DNA from: Thermoanaerobacterium sp. CMT5567-10
GTDB lineage: Bacteria; Bacillota; Thermoanaerobacteria; Thermoanaerobacterales; Thermoanaerobacteraceae
DNA length: 64,000 bases
NCBI RefSeq assembly: GCF_030534315.2
Contig: NZ_CP130558.2
Location: 434,001-498,000, forward strand
Reading direction: 5' to 3'
This document shows positions 53,628 through 62,132 of this stretch, piece after piece (within the stretch, counting starts at the first letter, position 1; each line of letters starts with the position of its first letter). The notes beneath the pieces are model-generated. The model saw only the letters and a program-made list of their open reading frames with translations. It did not search any database and was not told the origin of the DNA. Both the position numbers and the translations under genes were made by a program.

Positions 53628-54143
53628 CTATTGTTTATAATTGTAAAATTTAAACTCAACTGAATAAATAAAGAAAGCTATAAGCGCAAGTAGCAGTGCT
53701 ATTACCATTAACGTAAGACCATAAGGCCAATCAAAAATTGAAAAAATTATTGCGATGTAAAAAAGTAGTGTTGCCCCTTTCCCAAATTTATTGGCAGGTA
53801 TTGCAATGTCTTTTTTCCTGTATAGAATAAATGCGCCAATGATCATGGTAACCTCTTTTACAATTACAATCAATATTATAAAAAAGGGTATTATTCCCTT
53901 TATCCACAGACTTGCTAGCACTGTTATTATCATCAGCTTGTCTGCCAATGGATCCATCAATATGCCTATTTTTGTTATCTGATTGTAATGACGGGCAATA
54001 TATCCATCAAGAACATCAGTCAATCCAGATATTATAAATATAACTGCAGCGTATATATTGCCATTGTTTATGTAAAAAAAACTGTAAACAAATACGGGTA
54101 TCAACACAAATCTAATCATCGTTAAGATATTCGGTATATTCAT
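53628..54143 (-). CDS. pgsA: CDP-diacylglycerol-glycerol-3-phosphate 3-phosphatidyltransferase
   Basis: 171 residues. The CDP-alcohol phosphotransferase motif D-G-x2-A-R-x8-G-x3-D-x3-D is exact in DVLDGYIARHYNQITKIGILMDPLADKL. About four to five helices. It makes phosphatidylglycerol phosphate for membrane lipid. Shine-Dalgarno AAGAGGTG. It could be co-transcribed with the lar operon behind it (62 bp gap to larE). Confidence 0.94.
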   Translation of the reverse strand: MNIPNILTMIRFVLIPVFVYSFFYINNGNIYAAVIFIISGLTDVLDGYIARHYNQITKIGILMDPLADKLMIITVLASLWIKGIIPFFIILIVIVKEVTMIIGAFILYRKKDIAIPANKFGKGATLLFYIAIIFSIFDWPYGLTLMVIALLLALIAFFIYSVEFKFYNYKQ

Positions 54144-54194
54144 AAAAGCACCTCTTAAATAAGAATCACTTGTATTGTATTATATTATTTATTT

Positions 54195-54230
54195 GATAAA
54201 AAGTAAATAAAGGCCTTAAAAGGCCTTTAT
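54195..54230 (-). terminator. Terminator before pgsA
   Basis: ATAAAGGCCTT/AAGGCCTTTAT (54207-54230), an 11-bp stem with AA loop, followed on the minus strand by TTTACTTTTTA. It ends the GNAT-like gene transcript. Confidence 0.82.
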
Positions 54231-54697
54231 ACGATTTTCCCATTTAATCCTATCTCAAAAATGTACTCATTGTTGCATTTCTTTGCATTATTCATATTAT
54301 TCATATATTTTTTCAATATATCAGCTTTCGCGTGAACTTCCAATATTTTAAACTTGCTAAGCAGGGATATGCTTTTTACTATTGAATTCATAGCATCATT
54401 TATAACATCATCGCTTACATTTTCACAATCATCAATATAAACATACAAACTGCATCTTTTCAATTGCCAATTAATATTATAAAGTCCACAAAAGCCTATA
54501 TTATCTCCATCATTGGTCTGCAAAATAAATATTTTTCTATTTTTCCCAAACGGGATATTTAATACATTTTCGCTTTTTCTCGATACCCTAAACATATCTA
54601 TAAGAAACTTCACTACATCAACATCTCTAAGCCACATCGAAAATGTCCTTTTATCCCTTTTCTCCATATCTCTCAAAAATATCTTTTCTGGTTTCAC
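54227..54697 (-). CDS. Divergent GNAT-like acetyltransferase
   Basis: 156 residues. KIFLRDMEKRDKRTFSMWLRDVDVVKFL opens like RimJ/RimL enzymes; DGDNIGFCGLYNINWQLKRCSLYVYIDD is the central GNAT beta strand pair; the acetyl-CoA loop (ENVSDDVINDAMNSIV) lacks the usual Q/R-x-x-G-x-G/A, so binding is doubtful. It may be a degenerate or specialised acyltransferase. Start GTG after AGGTGGTG. Confidence 0.65.
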   Translation of the reverse strand: MKPEKIFLRDMEKRDKRTFSMWLRDVDVVKFLIDMFRVSRKSENVLNIPFGKNRKIFILQTNDGDNIGFCGLYNINWQLKRCSLYVYIDDCENVSDDVINDAMNSIVKSISLLSKFKILEVHAKADILKKYMNNMNNAKKCNNEYIFEIGLNGKIV

Positions 54698-54861
54698 ATT
54701 AACACCACCTATATATATTATTCTTTATAAAATAAAAAAATCCTTCTTGCCAACAGAAAATAATTTTCGACAAATTTAATTATAACTAATCGAGAAAATA
54801 AATTGATTTTTATTGAAGGAAGAACTTTAGAATTGTAGAATATATATATTGAGGTGATAAA

Positions 54862-55725
54862 ATGCAAGCAGCTATTATAAAAGATATTCAGCTTTTATCA
54901 AATCCAATTTTAGATTATATTTTTATCGGTATTACCATGATGGGCAGCTCTTACTTTTATTTTTTAGTATTGCCTATATTTTATTGGTGCGTTGATAAGA
55001 GATTTGGACTTAAAATTGGTATAATTCTTTTGTCATCTGTTTATGTCAATACTGTAGTAAAAAATGTAACAATGGTTCAAAGGCCAATTGGCTATCCAGG
55101 CATAAGATCGATTTTTACTCAATCTGCCGGCGGATACTCTTTTCCAAGCGGTCATGCGCAGGGAACAACTACCTTTTGGGGAACACTGATGGTTAAGTAC
55201 AACAGAAAATGCATCAATGTTTTAGGAATAGCTTCTATAGTTCTCGTTTCCCTATCAAGACTGTATTTAGGCGTTCATTGGCCTGTAGACATAATTGGAG
55301 GCATATTAATTGCCGTTTTAATAATAATTATCGGTGAACTTGTGGATAGCATCATAGTCGAAAGTAAATTTGATATACAACTTGCCTATAAAGTAATCTT
55401 AGCAATTATTGTCCCTACTGCATTAATAATTCTGTTTCCATATACTGAAAATTTTGAATACATGGGACTGGCATCAGGTATTTTGATAGGATATTTTGTT
55501 GATGAAAAATACTACGCTTTTACAGTTAGTAATTCAATTAAAAAACAGATATACAAGGTTATGATAGGTGCATTAATTTTCTTGGCCTTACAAAATGGTT
55601 TAAAGTATATTTTGCCTTATACAAATGTGTTTAATACTGTAAGATATCTCATATGCGGGTTATGGCTTTCAATTGGTGCACCATTAACATTCAATAAACT
55701 TAAACTCAATAAGAGAACTTTATAA
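54862..55725 (+). CDS. PAP2-family membrane phosphatase
   Basis: 287 residues, about seven helices. All three motifs: KNVTMVQRP (K-x6-RP), PSGH (FPSGHAQGTT) and SRLYLGVHWPVD (SR-x5-H-x3-D). Proteins of this type remove phosphates from undecaprenyl pyrophosphate or phosphatidylglycerol phosphate; the nearby pgsA makes the latter, but is on the other strand. Active site faces outside. A terminator overlaps the stop. Confidence 0.9.
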   Translation: MQAAIIKDIQLLSNPILDYIFIGITMMGSSYFYFLVLPIFYWCVDKRFGLKIGIILLSSVYVNTVVKNVTMVQRPIGYPGIRSIFTQSAGGYSFPSGHAQGTTTFWGTLMVKYNRKCINVLGIASIVLVSLSRLYLGVHWPVDIIGGILIAVLIIIIGELVDSIIVESKFDIQLAYKVILAIIVPTALIILFPYTENFEYMGLASGILIGYFVDEKYYAFTVSNSIKKQIYKVMIGALIFLALQNGLKYILPYTNVFNTVRYLICGLWLSIGAPLTFNKLKLNKRTL

Positions 55726-55752
55726 TACTTGGAAATCCAAGTATTATAAAGT
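55717..55752. terminator. Bidirectional terminator, 16-bp stem
   Basis: ACTTTATAATACTTGG / CCAAGTATTATAAAGT (55717-55752), loop AAAT, between converging genes; it covers both stop codons. Confidence 0.85.
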
Positions 55753-56931
55753 TTCAAGTATACTTTTAGCATCTTTTGAGGAATCCAAAATCTCTTTTAA
55801 ATTATATCCAGAATCAATTGCTTTTTTGATTTTAGTAGAGCTGCTTATATCGCCAATGAGAATTGCACCGACTAATTTGTTATCCTTTATAAACAGCTTA
55901 TAATAAATATTTCCATCCTTATAACTGTATGAAGTGGATTTTTCCCCAGATATATCGCCAGACGAAAATACATCAACGCCCGTTATTTTTAATGTACTTG
56001 ATGGAATGACTTCTTTGTATTTTGTCCTAATGCCTGCCGCATTTAACCCTGCATTTCTGCCTTGTGCCATTGCAACAGTCCAAAGACCATATATTTTGCC
56101 ATTATATTCTGCAACATCTCCTGCTGCAAATACATCATCCACATTCGTTCTCATGAAATCGTCTACCAAAATCCCTCTGTTGATTTTTATATCAGAATCT
56201 TTTGCTATATCTACATTAGGTCTGATTCCTGCTGAAAATATCACAAAATCAGCTTGGACTTTTCTCCCATCTTTTAATATTACACCGTCTGCATCATCGC
56301 CAGTTATCTCTGCTACTTCTGCATTCAGTATGAGTTTGATTCCACTGTTTTCTATAATATTCTCAATAATCTTTGAGCCTTCTTCATCAGATTGCTTAGG
56401 CAACAGTCTCGGAAAAAATTCAATAACATTTATATCATATCCAGCCTGTTTTAATGACCATGCAGCTTCAAGCCCTAATAATCCTCCTCCAACTACAATT
56501 CCTCTTTTCTTGTCTTTTATATATTTGTTTAAATTATTAACATCATCCAGACTTCTTATTGCATAAACACCATTTTTGTCTCTTCCTTTAACCGGCGGAA
56601 TAAAACTATAGCTTCCAGTTGCAATTATAAGCTTATCGTATGTAATTTTATCACTACTATCTAAGTGTATAATTTTTTTGTCTGTATCTAAAGACACTAC
56701 GCTGCACTTTAGCATAGTATCAATATTGTTGCTTTTGTACCAAGATTCAGGTCTAACGTATAGTTTTTCTAATTCGTATTCATGTCCCAATAAATGAGAC
56801 AATTTCATCCTGAAATATGTATTGTACGGTTCCCTTGTAATCATCGTTATTTTAGATTCTTTATCATTTTTCCTAATGCTTTCAGCGGCTGATAATGCAG
56901 CAATTCCGTTGCCTATTATGACAAAATCCAT
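55744..56931 (-). CDS. NAD(P)H:rubredoxin oxidoreductase-type flavoprotein
   Basis: 395 residues. FAD motif FVIIGNGIAALSAAESIR; NAD motif GIVVGGGLLGLEAAWSL; FAD-closing DVFAAGDVAEYNGK and a C-terminal ~60-residue cap. It matches the NROR/nitrite-reductase-like pyridine nucleotide-disulfide family. In clostridia NROR passes electrons from NADH to rubredoxin and on to flavodiiron proteins that reduce oxygen to water; the next gene upstream codes for one. Start at 56931 follows AAAGGA. Confidence 0.9.
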   Translation of the reverse strand: MDFVIIGNGIAALSAAESIRKNDKESKITMITREPYNTYFRMKLSHLLGHEYELEKLYVRPESWYKSNNIDTMLKCSVVSLDTDKKIIHLDSSDKITYDKLIIATGSYSFIPPVKGRDKNGVYAIRSLDDVNNLNKYIKDKKRGIVVGGGLLGLEAAWSLKQAGYDINVIEFFPRLLPKQSDEEGSKIIENIIENSGIKLILNAEVAEITGDDADGVILKDGRKVQADFVIFSAGIRPNVDIAKDSDIKINRGILVDDFMRTNVDDVFAAGDVAEYNGKIYGLWTVAMAQGRNAGLNAAGIRTKYKEVIPSSTLKITGVDVFSSGDISGEKSTSYSYKDGNIYYKLFIKDNKLVGAILIGDISSSTKIKKAIDSGYNLKEILDSSKDAKSILETL

Positions 56932-56975
56932 TATAATCATTCCTTTCAAAATTATATATGTAAAAAAATTAATTT

Positions 56976-57002
56976 GTGTTATATGCAAGATGCATATAAC
57001 AC
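56976..57002 (-). terminator. Hairpin between flavodiiron and NROR genes
   Basis: 12-bp perfect stem GTGTTATATGCA/TGCATATAACAC with a 3-nt loop. A T7 run follows after nine bases on the minus strand, so it is a weak terminator or an RNA-processing site inside the operon that could set the FDP:NROR ratio. Confidence 0.6.
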
Positions 57003-57009
57003 TTTTATG

Positions 57010-58197
57010 TTACACAAGTGATGATGCAAATATTCTTCCAAAATCCCTGCATTTTTCTAAATCATCATCACTTGGAATGAAATTAATTTTAAGACCTGGC
57101 TCAACCAAATTAAGCTTTAACCCTTTAAGCCTTTCCTCCATCAAAGGTATCGCCTCGCCACTCCATCCATATGAGCCAAAAACTGCAGCAGGCTTATTCT
57201 TATTTTTTATAGGATTTATCCTATCTATAACATCCCAGATGGGTTCAACAGCGTCACCAGTAATCGTCGGCGAACCAAACAGCAGCCCGTCTGCTTTTTC
57301 AATCTTATCCCTTGCATCATCTAAATTAACTGCCTTTGCATTGTATATATCCACGTCTATAACCCCAGAATCTTTGATGCCATTGCTTATCTCTTCCGCC
57401 ATCTTTCTAGTATTGCCGTATGCAGAAACATAGTATATCAGCACTTTCTTCTTTGTATTTGTATCATATGTGCTCCATTTTTTATAGGTCTCAACGTATT
57501 TTTCTATATCTTTTCTCAATACTGGCCCATGACCTACCGCTATCACATCGATTGGTAAATTTCTAATTTTCTCTATAGCTTCTAGAACTTTCGGTTTAAA
57601 AGGACTTACGATAGAATCAAAGTACAGCTTATATGCGTCAGAAAAATCATCTTCAAGGTCATTAAATAAATGTTTAGGAGTATAATGGCAGCCAAAAGCA
57701 TCACATGTAAATAAAATTTTTTCTTCTACTAAATACGTAAACATGGTATCAGGCCAATGCAGAAAAGGTGCCATAATAAATCTCAAAGTCTTTCCACCCA
57801 AATCAATAAAATCGCCGTCTTTTACAACTCTTGAATTGAAATCGCGATTTATCTGCCCCTTTAAAAATGTGATAGCTGTCCTGCTACCAATGACCTCTGC
57901 ATTTGTAGCCTCCTTAAGAAGTCTCGGCAGTGCCCCTGAATGATCAGGCTCCGTATGATCCATTATTATATAATCTATGTCTTTTAAATCAACAAGACTT
58001 TTTATCTTATCAATATATTCATCGTAAAATGGCTCTTTAACCGTTTCAATCAAAGCAATCTTTTCACTGCCTTTTACTAAATAAGAATTATACGACGTTC
58101 CCCATGGTGTCCTCCATACTATGTCAAAATACTCAAGATCAGGATCTAATACTCCTACCCAATAAACATCATTTTTTATTTTAACAACTTTATCCAT
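57010..58197 (-). CDS. Flavodiiron protein (A-type flavoprotein)
   Basis: 395 residues. N-terminal metallo-beta-lactamase diiron domain with HTEPDHSG (HxExD), LHWPDTMFTYL, CDAFGCHY and AVGHGPVLR; C-terminal flavodoxin domain (~255-395) with VLIYYVSAYGNTRKMAEEI. It reduces O2 (or NO) with electrons from the NROR path, protecting anaerobes. It is first in the pair with the NROR-type gene. Shine-Dalgarno AGGTGAG. Confidence 0.95.
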   Translation of the reverse strand: MDKVVKIKNDVYWVGVLDPDLEYFDIVWRTPWGTSYNSYLVKGSEKIALIETVKEPFYDEYIDKIKSLVDLKDIDYIIMDHTEPDHSGALPRLLKEATNAEVIGSRTAITFLKGQINRDFNSRVVKDGDFIDLGGKTLRFIMAPFLHWPDTMFTYLVEEKILFTCDAFGCHYTPKHLFNDLEDDFSDAYKLYFDSIVSPFKPKVLEAIEKIRNLPIDVIAVGHGPVLRKDIEKYVETYKKWSTYDTNTKKKVLIYYVSAYGNTRKMAEEISNGIKDSGVIDVDIYNAKAVNLDDARDKIEKADGLLFGSPTITGDAVEPIWDVIDRINPIKNKNKPAAVFGSYGWSGEAIPLMEERLKGLKLNLVEPGLKINFIPSDDDLEKCRDFGRIFASSLV

Positions 58198-58302
58198 AAT
58201 CTCACCTCGTAATTTATAATAATTATTAATTAATATCTTTTATCTTTACTTATATTATACCACTAAATTCCATTATTGCAATAGTCGCGTGAAAATTATT
58301 TA

Positions 58303-58331
58303 AAAATAAAAACCTCAAAAAGAGGTTTTTA
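58303..58331 (-). terminator. Terminator after the YkuK-like gene
   Basis: Stem AAAAACCTC/GAGGTTTTT over AAAAA, with T-rich sequence on the minus strand. Confidence 0.8.
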
Positions 58332-58345
58332 TACCCTAAACAAAA

Positions 58346-58822
58346 TTACATGGATTTTGTATACTTATCAGCGACTTTACTTGCTCCATACGAATCAGGT
58401 TTTACCTGTGCGTCAAAGCCACAACCTGTAACCATTCCAACTACTTCCTTTATAATATCTTTCGTCTTCCCATTTTCACCAACATCAAGATGTATTTCTA
58501 TATTGAAATCAGTTTTGCCCATCTTCTCAAATTTAGCTGATAAAAGATTTGCAAGTTCTATGCTGTAATTGGCCTCCATGAAAATCCTTTGCCTAAGAGA
58601 TGGAATTTTTTTATGTTGAAATTTTCTATAATAATATCTAGCGCCTTTTCCCTCGCGATATATGATAACAGCCGAAACAAAGCATATAACTCTACCAGGC
58701 TGCGAATCGGTTCCTATCATAAGTTTGTAGCTGGAATCTTTGTCATCTTTTATAAACTCTATAATATCATCAAACATCTTATCAAGATCTAAAAGGCCTT
58801 TTGTGGGATTTATAAAATTCAA
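58346..58822 (-). CDS. YkuK-like RNase H-fold protein (DUF458)
   Basis: 158 residues. LMIGTDSQPGRVICFVSAVIIYREGKGARYYYRKFQHKKIPSLRQRIFMEANYSIELA is the RNase H-like YkuK family; the D-S-Q and E-A residues suit metal binding. Function is not settled. Start is TTG after AAGGAG at ten bases. It stands alone with a terminator. Confidence 0.88.
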   Translation of the reverse strand: MNFINPTKGLLDLDKMFDDIIEFIKDDKDSSYKLMIGTDSQPGRVICFVSAVIIYREGKGARYYYRKFQHKKIPSLRQRIFMEANYSIELANLLSAKFEKMGKTDFNIEIHLDVGENGKTKDIIKEVVGMVTGCGFDAQVKPDSYGASKVADKYTKSM

Positions 58823-58904
58823 GGCTATCCATCTCCTTTGATTACATAAGTATCATTTTTATAATATTATACACCATTTTTATTAACTCTGTGTTAAATT
58901 TTCA

Positions 58905-59714
58905 TTAAACAATTAATTTTGTGACAAAAAGAATCAAGTGAGATGCCGGCAAAAACACGACTTGTGCAAGCAATGTACCAATTATTTTGCCAAATACCAG
59001 CAATACAACCATAGTATTGACATCTTTCTGAGTTCTCTTCCCCGCAAGTGCTTGATCTGTAATCAGTGCTGCAACAGGATCAACGATAACTGTTAAGAGA
59101 ATAGTAGCGAATCCGTTAACTATTCCTGAAAGAAGACTGGCAGTTGTGCGAAATTCAGGCAGAAGTGCTCCAGCATACAATGACGAAATGATACCCGTTG
59201 TATAAATAGACGTTATTATGACATTGTAAATCAAAAAGCTTTTTGGTATATTAGTCTCTTTAATGCCTTTAAGCATGCTAAGCCTAGGCAAAACTATCTT
59301 GCTTCGTATCCTCTTTATATTTTCCCATTTTAAAGACATCAATATAAGCTTAGGCACAGAACCTGCAGTCTCCATACCATTGATTGCTGCAGAGAACACA
59401 GATACAAACGTTGGCATAAGAGGCGCTCCAATGACTGCACCCATTGTTGCCGACAATAATACAAGTCTCATGTTTAAACCAAGAAGTGGAACCATATTGT
59501 ATTTTATCGATATGTCAACTAAACTCCCAAGAAATGGTCCCTGTATCATGTTTGATAGCCTTGAAATTACAGCCATAATGTTGAAAAGCGATAGTGAAAC
59601 TGCAAGCTTTTTTGTCCTTACACCAGATGGTCTTATAGAATACGATAACGTATCTATTAAATTTATCACCATCGTAAAAAAGCAAACAATTATAAGCCTT
59701 TTAATATCTACCAT
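58905..59714 (-). CDS. amj: Lipid II flippase Amj-family protein
   Basis: 269 residues, about six to eight helices. LIIVCFFTMVINLIDTLSYSIRPSGVRTKKLAVSLSLFNIMAVISRLSNMIQGPFLGSLVD is the DUF2837/Amj signature seen in Bacillus YdaH. Amj moves lipid II across the membrane and can replace MurJ; in Bacillus it is induced by envelope stress (sigma M). Start at 59714 is from an ATG with a weak AGGAT site; the longer frame is less likely. It is divergent from a DHA2 exporter. Confidence 0.82.
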   Translation of the reverse strand: MVDIKRLIIVCFFTMVINLIDTLSYSIRPSGVRTKKLAVSLSLFNIMAVISRLSNMIQGPFLGSLVDISIKYNMVPLLGLNMRLVLLSATMGAVIGAPLMPTFVSVFSAAINGMETAGSVPKLILMSLKWENIKRIRSKIVLPRLSMLKGIKETNIPKSFLIYNVIITSIYTTGIISSLYAGALLPEFRTTASLLSGIVNGFATILLTVIVDPVAALITDQALAGKRTQKDVNTMVVLLVFGKIIGTLLAQVVFLPASHLILFVTKLIV

Positions 59715-59898
59715 CCGCACACATCCTATTCCGCTAAAATAATACAAGTTAAATTATAGACAAATATGTCTAAAAAAGCAATACTGGGTGATGCCTCATA
59801 ACTTCACAGTCTATTTAGTTTCTAATGGAGATTTATGTTATAATTTTTTATGTTACAATAACTTTAAGCTACATTTATCAAGAAAGGAAATCGTCTAT

Positions 59899-61308
59899 AT
59901 GGAAAAACTTCGCACTAATAAATGGATAATCTTATCGGCTGTTTTAATAGGTACCGTAATGGGACCTATAGACGGCAGTGTAACAAATATAGCGATGCCA
60001 CAACTTGCAAAAATATTTCACACAGATATAACAACTACAAGCTGGATTTCCATGACATACTTATTAATGCTATCAAGCCTGATGCTTACATTTGGAAGAC
60101 TAGGAGACATGGTTGGCTACAAAAAACTTTATCAATACGGCTTAATAACATTTTCCGCTACATCTGCCATATTAAGCATGTCAAACAATATTTATATGCT
60201 GATCGTTGTAAGAGCTTTTCAGGCTATTGGCGCAGGTATGCTTATGTCTATGGCTCCAGCAATAATAACAGCAACGTTTCCTCCAAACGAAAGAGGCAAG
60301 GCATTAGGCTTTAATGCAATGGCAGTTTCAATAGGACTTTCTATAGGACCTACTTTAGGTGGCTTTTTGCTTACATACCTTGGCTGGAGATCTATATTTT
60401 ATATAAATATACCAATAGGAATAATCGGTTTTATCTGGGCTCAAGTAGTAGTACCTGACAACAAAGGAGTACCAGAAAAATTTGACCCGTTAGGCGCCAT
60501 GTCTGCATTTTTATTTCTTACAGGTTTGCTTCTGTTTATATCTGAAGGAGGAACTTGGGGATGGACTTCAATACCCAGCATGATTTCCCTTGCAACATTT
60601 ATAGTGTTTTTCATAATCTTCATTATGATCGAAAATAATCTGGAGTTTCCAATGCTTGACTTAAGCCTATTTAAAATCAGATTGTTTACATTTGGAAATC
60701 TCAGCACTTTAATAAACTTCATGGCTCAAAACACTATGACATTTTTGACACCTTTCCTTTTGCAAAAAATAGGGTATTCTACAGACCTGTCAGGTATAAT
60801 CATGACGTCTTTTCCTCTGATAATGCTTGTTGTTGCGCCTTTAAGCGGAATTTTATCAGATAGATACGGCGCACAAATTCTATCAACAATCGGTGCATTA
60901 ATTACAGCTATAGCACTTTTTTCAATGTCCACATTAAATCTGCATTCTTCAATGGCATCAATCATGTCAAGGCTGGGGCTTTTCGGCATTGGCAATGGTA
61001 TATTTCAGACTCCAAACAACAGCTCTGTAATGGGCAGCGTATCCAAAAACAGGCTTGGCATCGCATCCGCCTTTTTGGCAACAATGAGAAATGCGGGAAT
61101 GGTTCTCGGTATAGCGATGGGAAGTGCTATATTTACCAACAGAGAAATGTTTTATGAATCTCTGAAGATAAACAGTAATAATGCATTTTTATTTGGGTTG
61201 AGAGATGCGTACATTGTAGCTGGAGTATTTTCCATTATTTGTGCATTAACATCCCTCGTTAGGGATAAAATTAATAAAAAGAATAATTTAGAGAAGGATG
61301 GAGTGTAA
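59899..61308 (+). CDS. DHA2-family drug:H+ antiporter (EmrB/QacA-like)
   Basis: 469 residues, 14 helices. GPIDGSVTNIAMPQLAKIF, the motif A loop FGRLGDMVGYKKLYQ, motif C-like SIGLSIGPTLGGFLL, and WRSIFYINIPIGIIGF are characteristic. It exports drugs or other amphiphiles. The start ATG at 59899 has AAGGAAA ahead. Directly followed by ndk with no gap, which is unusual pairing; perhaps operon by chance. Confidence 0.92.
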   Translation: MEKLRTNKWIILSAVLIGTVMGPIDGSVTNIAMPQLAKIFHTDITTTSWISMTYLLMLSSLMLTFGRLGDMVGYKKLYQYGLITFSATSAILSMSNNIYMLIVVRAFQAIGAGMLMSMAPAIITATFPPNERGKALGFNAMAVSIGLSIGPTLGGFLLTYLGWRSIFYINIPIGIIGFIWAQVVVPDNKGVPEKFDPLGAMSAFLFLTGLLLFISEGGTWGWTSIPSMISLATFIVFFIIFIMIENNLEFPMLDLSLFKIRLFTFGNLSTLINFMAQNTMTFLTPFLLQKIGYSTDLSGIIMTSFPLIMLVVAPLSGILSDRYGAQILSTIGALITAIALFSMSTLNLHSSMASIMSRLGLFGIGNGIFQTPNNSSVMGSVSKNRLGIASAFLATMRNAGMVLGIAMGSAIFTNREMFYESLKINSNNAFLFGLRDAYIVAGVFSIICALTSLVRDKINKKNNLEKDGV

Positions 61309-61725
61309 ATGGAAAAGACATTTGCTATGGTAAAGCCAGACGGTGTAAAGCGGGGCCTTATAGGAGAAATATTAAAAAGGTACGAAAACAAAGGCCTTAA
61401 TCTTGTAGCTGCAAAAGTCATTTCGCCATCTTTAGATTTGCTTCAAAAACATTATGAAGAGCATAAGGATAAGCCTTTTTACGACGACCTCATCCGATAT
61501 ATGTCGTCTGGTCCTGTTTTCGCTATGATTCTGGAAGGCGATAATGCAGTAAAAATGGTGAGGATTTTAAATGGCCCTACAAAGATTGAAGATGCTCAGC
61601 CAGGGACAATTAGAGGCGATTTCTGCACAAATACGACATTTAATATAGTTCACGGTTCCGACAGCGTGGAAAGTGCAAAAAGAGAAATTCTTTTATGGTT
61701 TCCTGAATACATGAATAAAATCTAG
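61309..61725 (+). CDS. ndk: Nucleoside diphosphate kinase
   Basis: 138 residues. [21 protein letters not shown] opens; the phosphohistidine lies in [17 protein letters not shown]. It balances nucleoside triphosphates. The ATG follows the exporter stop codon immediately; GGATGGAG within the exporter end serves as ribosome site. Confidence 0.96.
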   Translation: MEKTFAMVKPDGVKRGLIGEILKRYENKGLNLVAAKVISPSLDLLQKHYEEHKDKPFYDDLIRYMSSGPVFAMILEGDNAVKMVRILNGPTKIEDAQPGTIRGDFCTNTTFNIVHGSDSVESAKREILLWFPEYMNKI

Positions 61726-61779
61726 GACAAGGTAATAAACTCTAATAGAATGAATTTCTATTGGAGGAGAATTCTCTCT

Positions 61780-62112
61780 ATGATAAAAGTGTACAGTAAA
61801 ACAAATAAGTACGGAATAATATACGGAAAAATAGACAGCTACAATTGGTATGCTTTAGTACAAGATGATATTGTAGATTATGGCATCAATCCAAATACAT
61901 TAGCAAAAGGCAGCGGAAAAGTCTCAAGGCTTTTCGTCTACAAAGAAGTTAATGTAGATACATTGAACCAAAATACTGTTAAGGAATCAGTCATAGCCGA
62001 TTATAGGCATAAGTGGAATCTTTTAAACAGCGATAAGAAAGAACTAATAAAAAAACTTGTAAACTATCTCGAGCTTAGGTACTCATTAAAAGTCTTAAAA
62101 GAGGCGAAGTAA
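61780..62112 (+). CDS. Hypothetical protein
   Basis: 110 residues (MIKVYSKTNKYGIIYGKIDSYNWY...). Beta-rich first half, helical second half (ESVIADYRHKWNLLNSDKKELIKKLVNYLELRYSLKVLK). No membrane part or known motif. Start at 61780 follows GGAGGAG. It lies 54 bp behind ndk and ends in a strong terminator, so it is the last gene of that transcript. Confidence 0.75.
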   Translation: MIKVYSKTNKYGIIYGKIDSYNWYALVQDDIVDYGINPNTLAKGSGKVSRLFVYKEVNVDTLNQNTVKESVIADYRHKWNLLNSDKKELIKKLVNYLELRYSLKVLKEAK

Positions 62113-62132
62113 ATTACTTCGCCTCTTTTTTT
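62100..62132. terminator. Bidirectional terminator
   Basis: GAGGCGAAGT/ACTTCGCCTC (62101-62125) with TTTTTTT after it, between converging genes. Confidence 0.9.

Noticed and set aside
55934-56566. 210-codon open frame on the plus strand
   Set aside because: It lies wholly inside the well-supported NROR-type flavoprotein gene and is Ser/Pro-rich antisense sequence.
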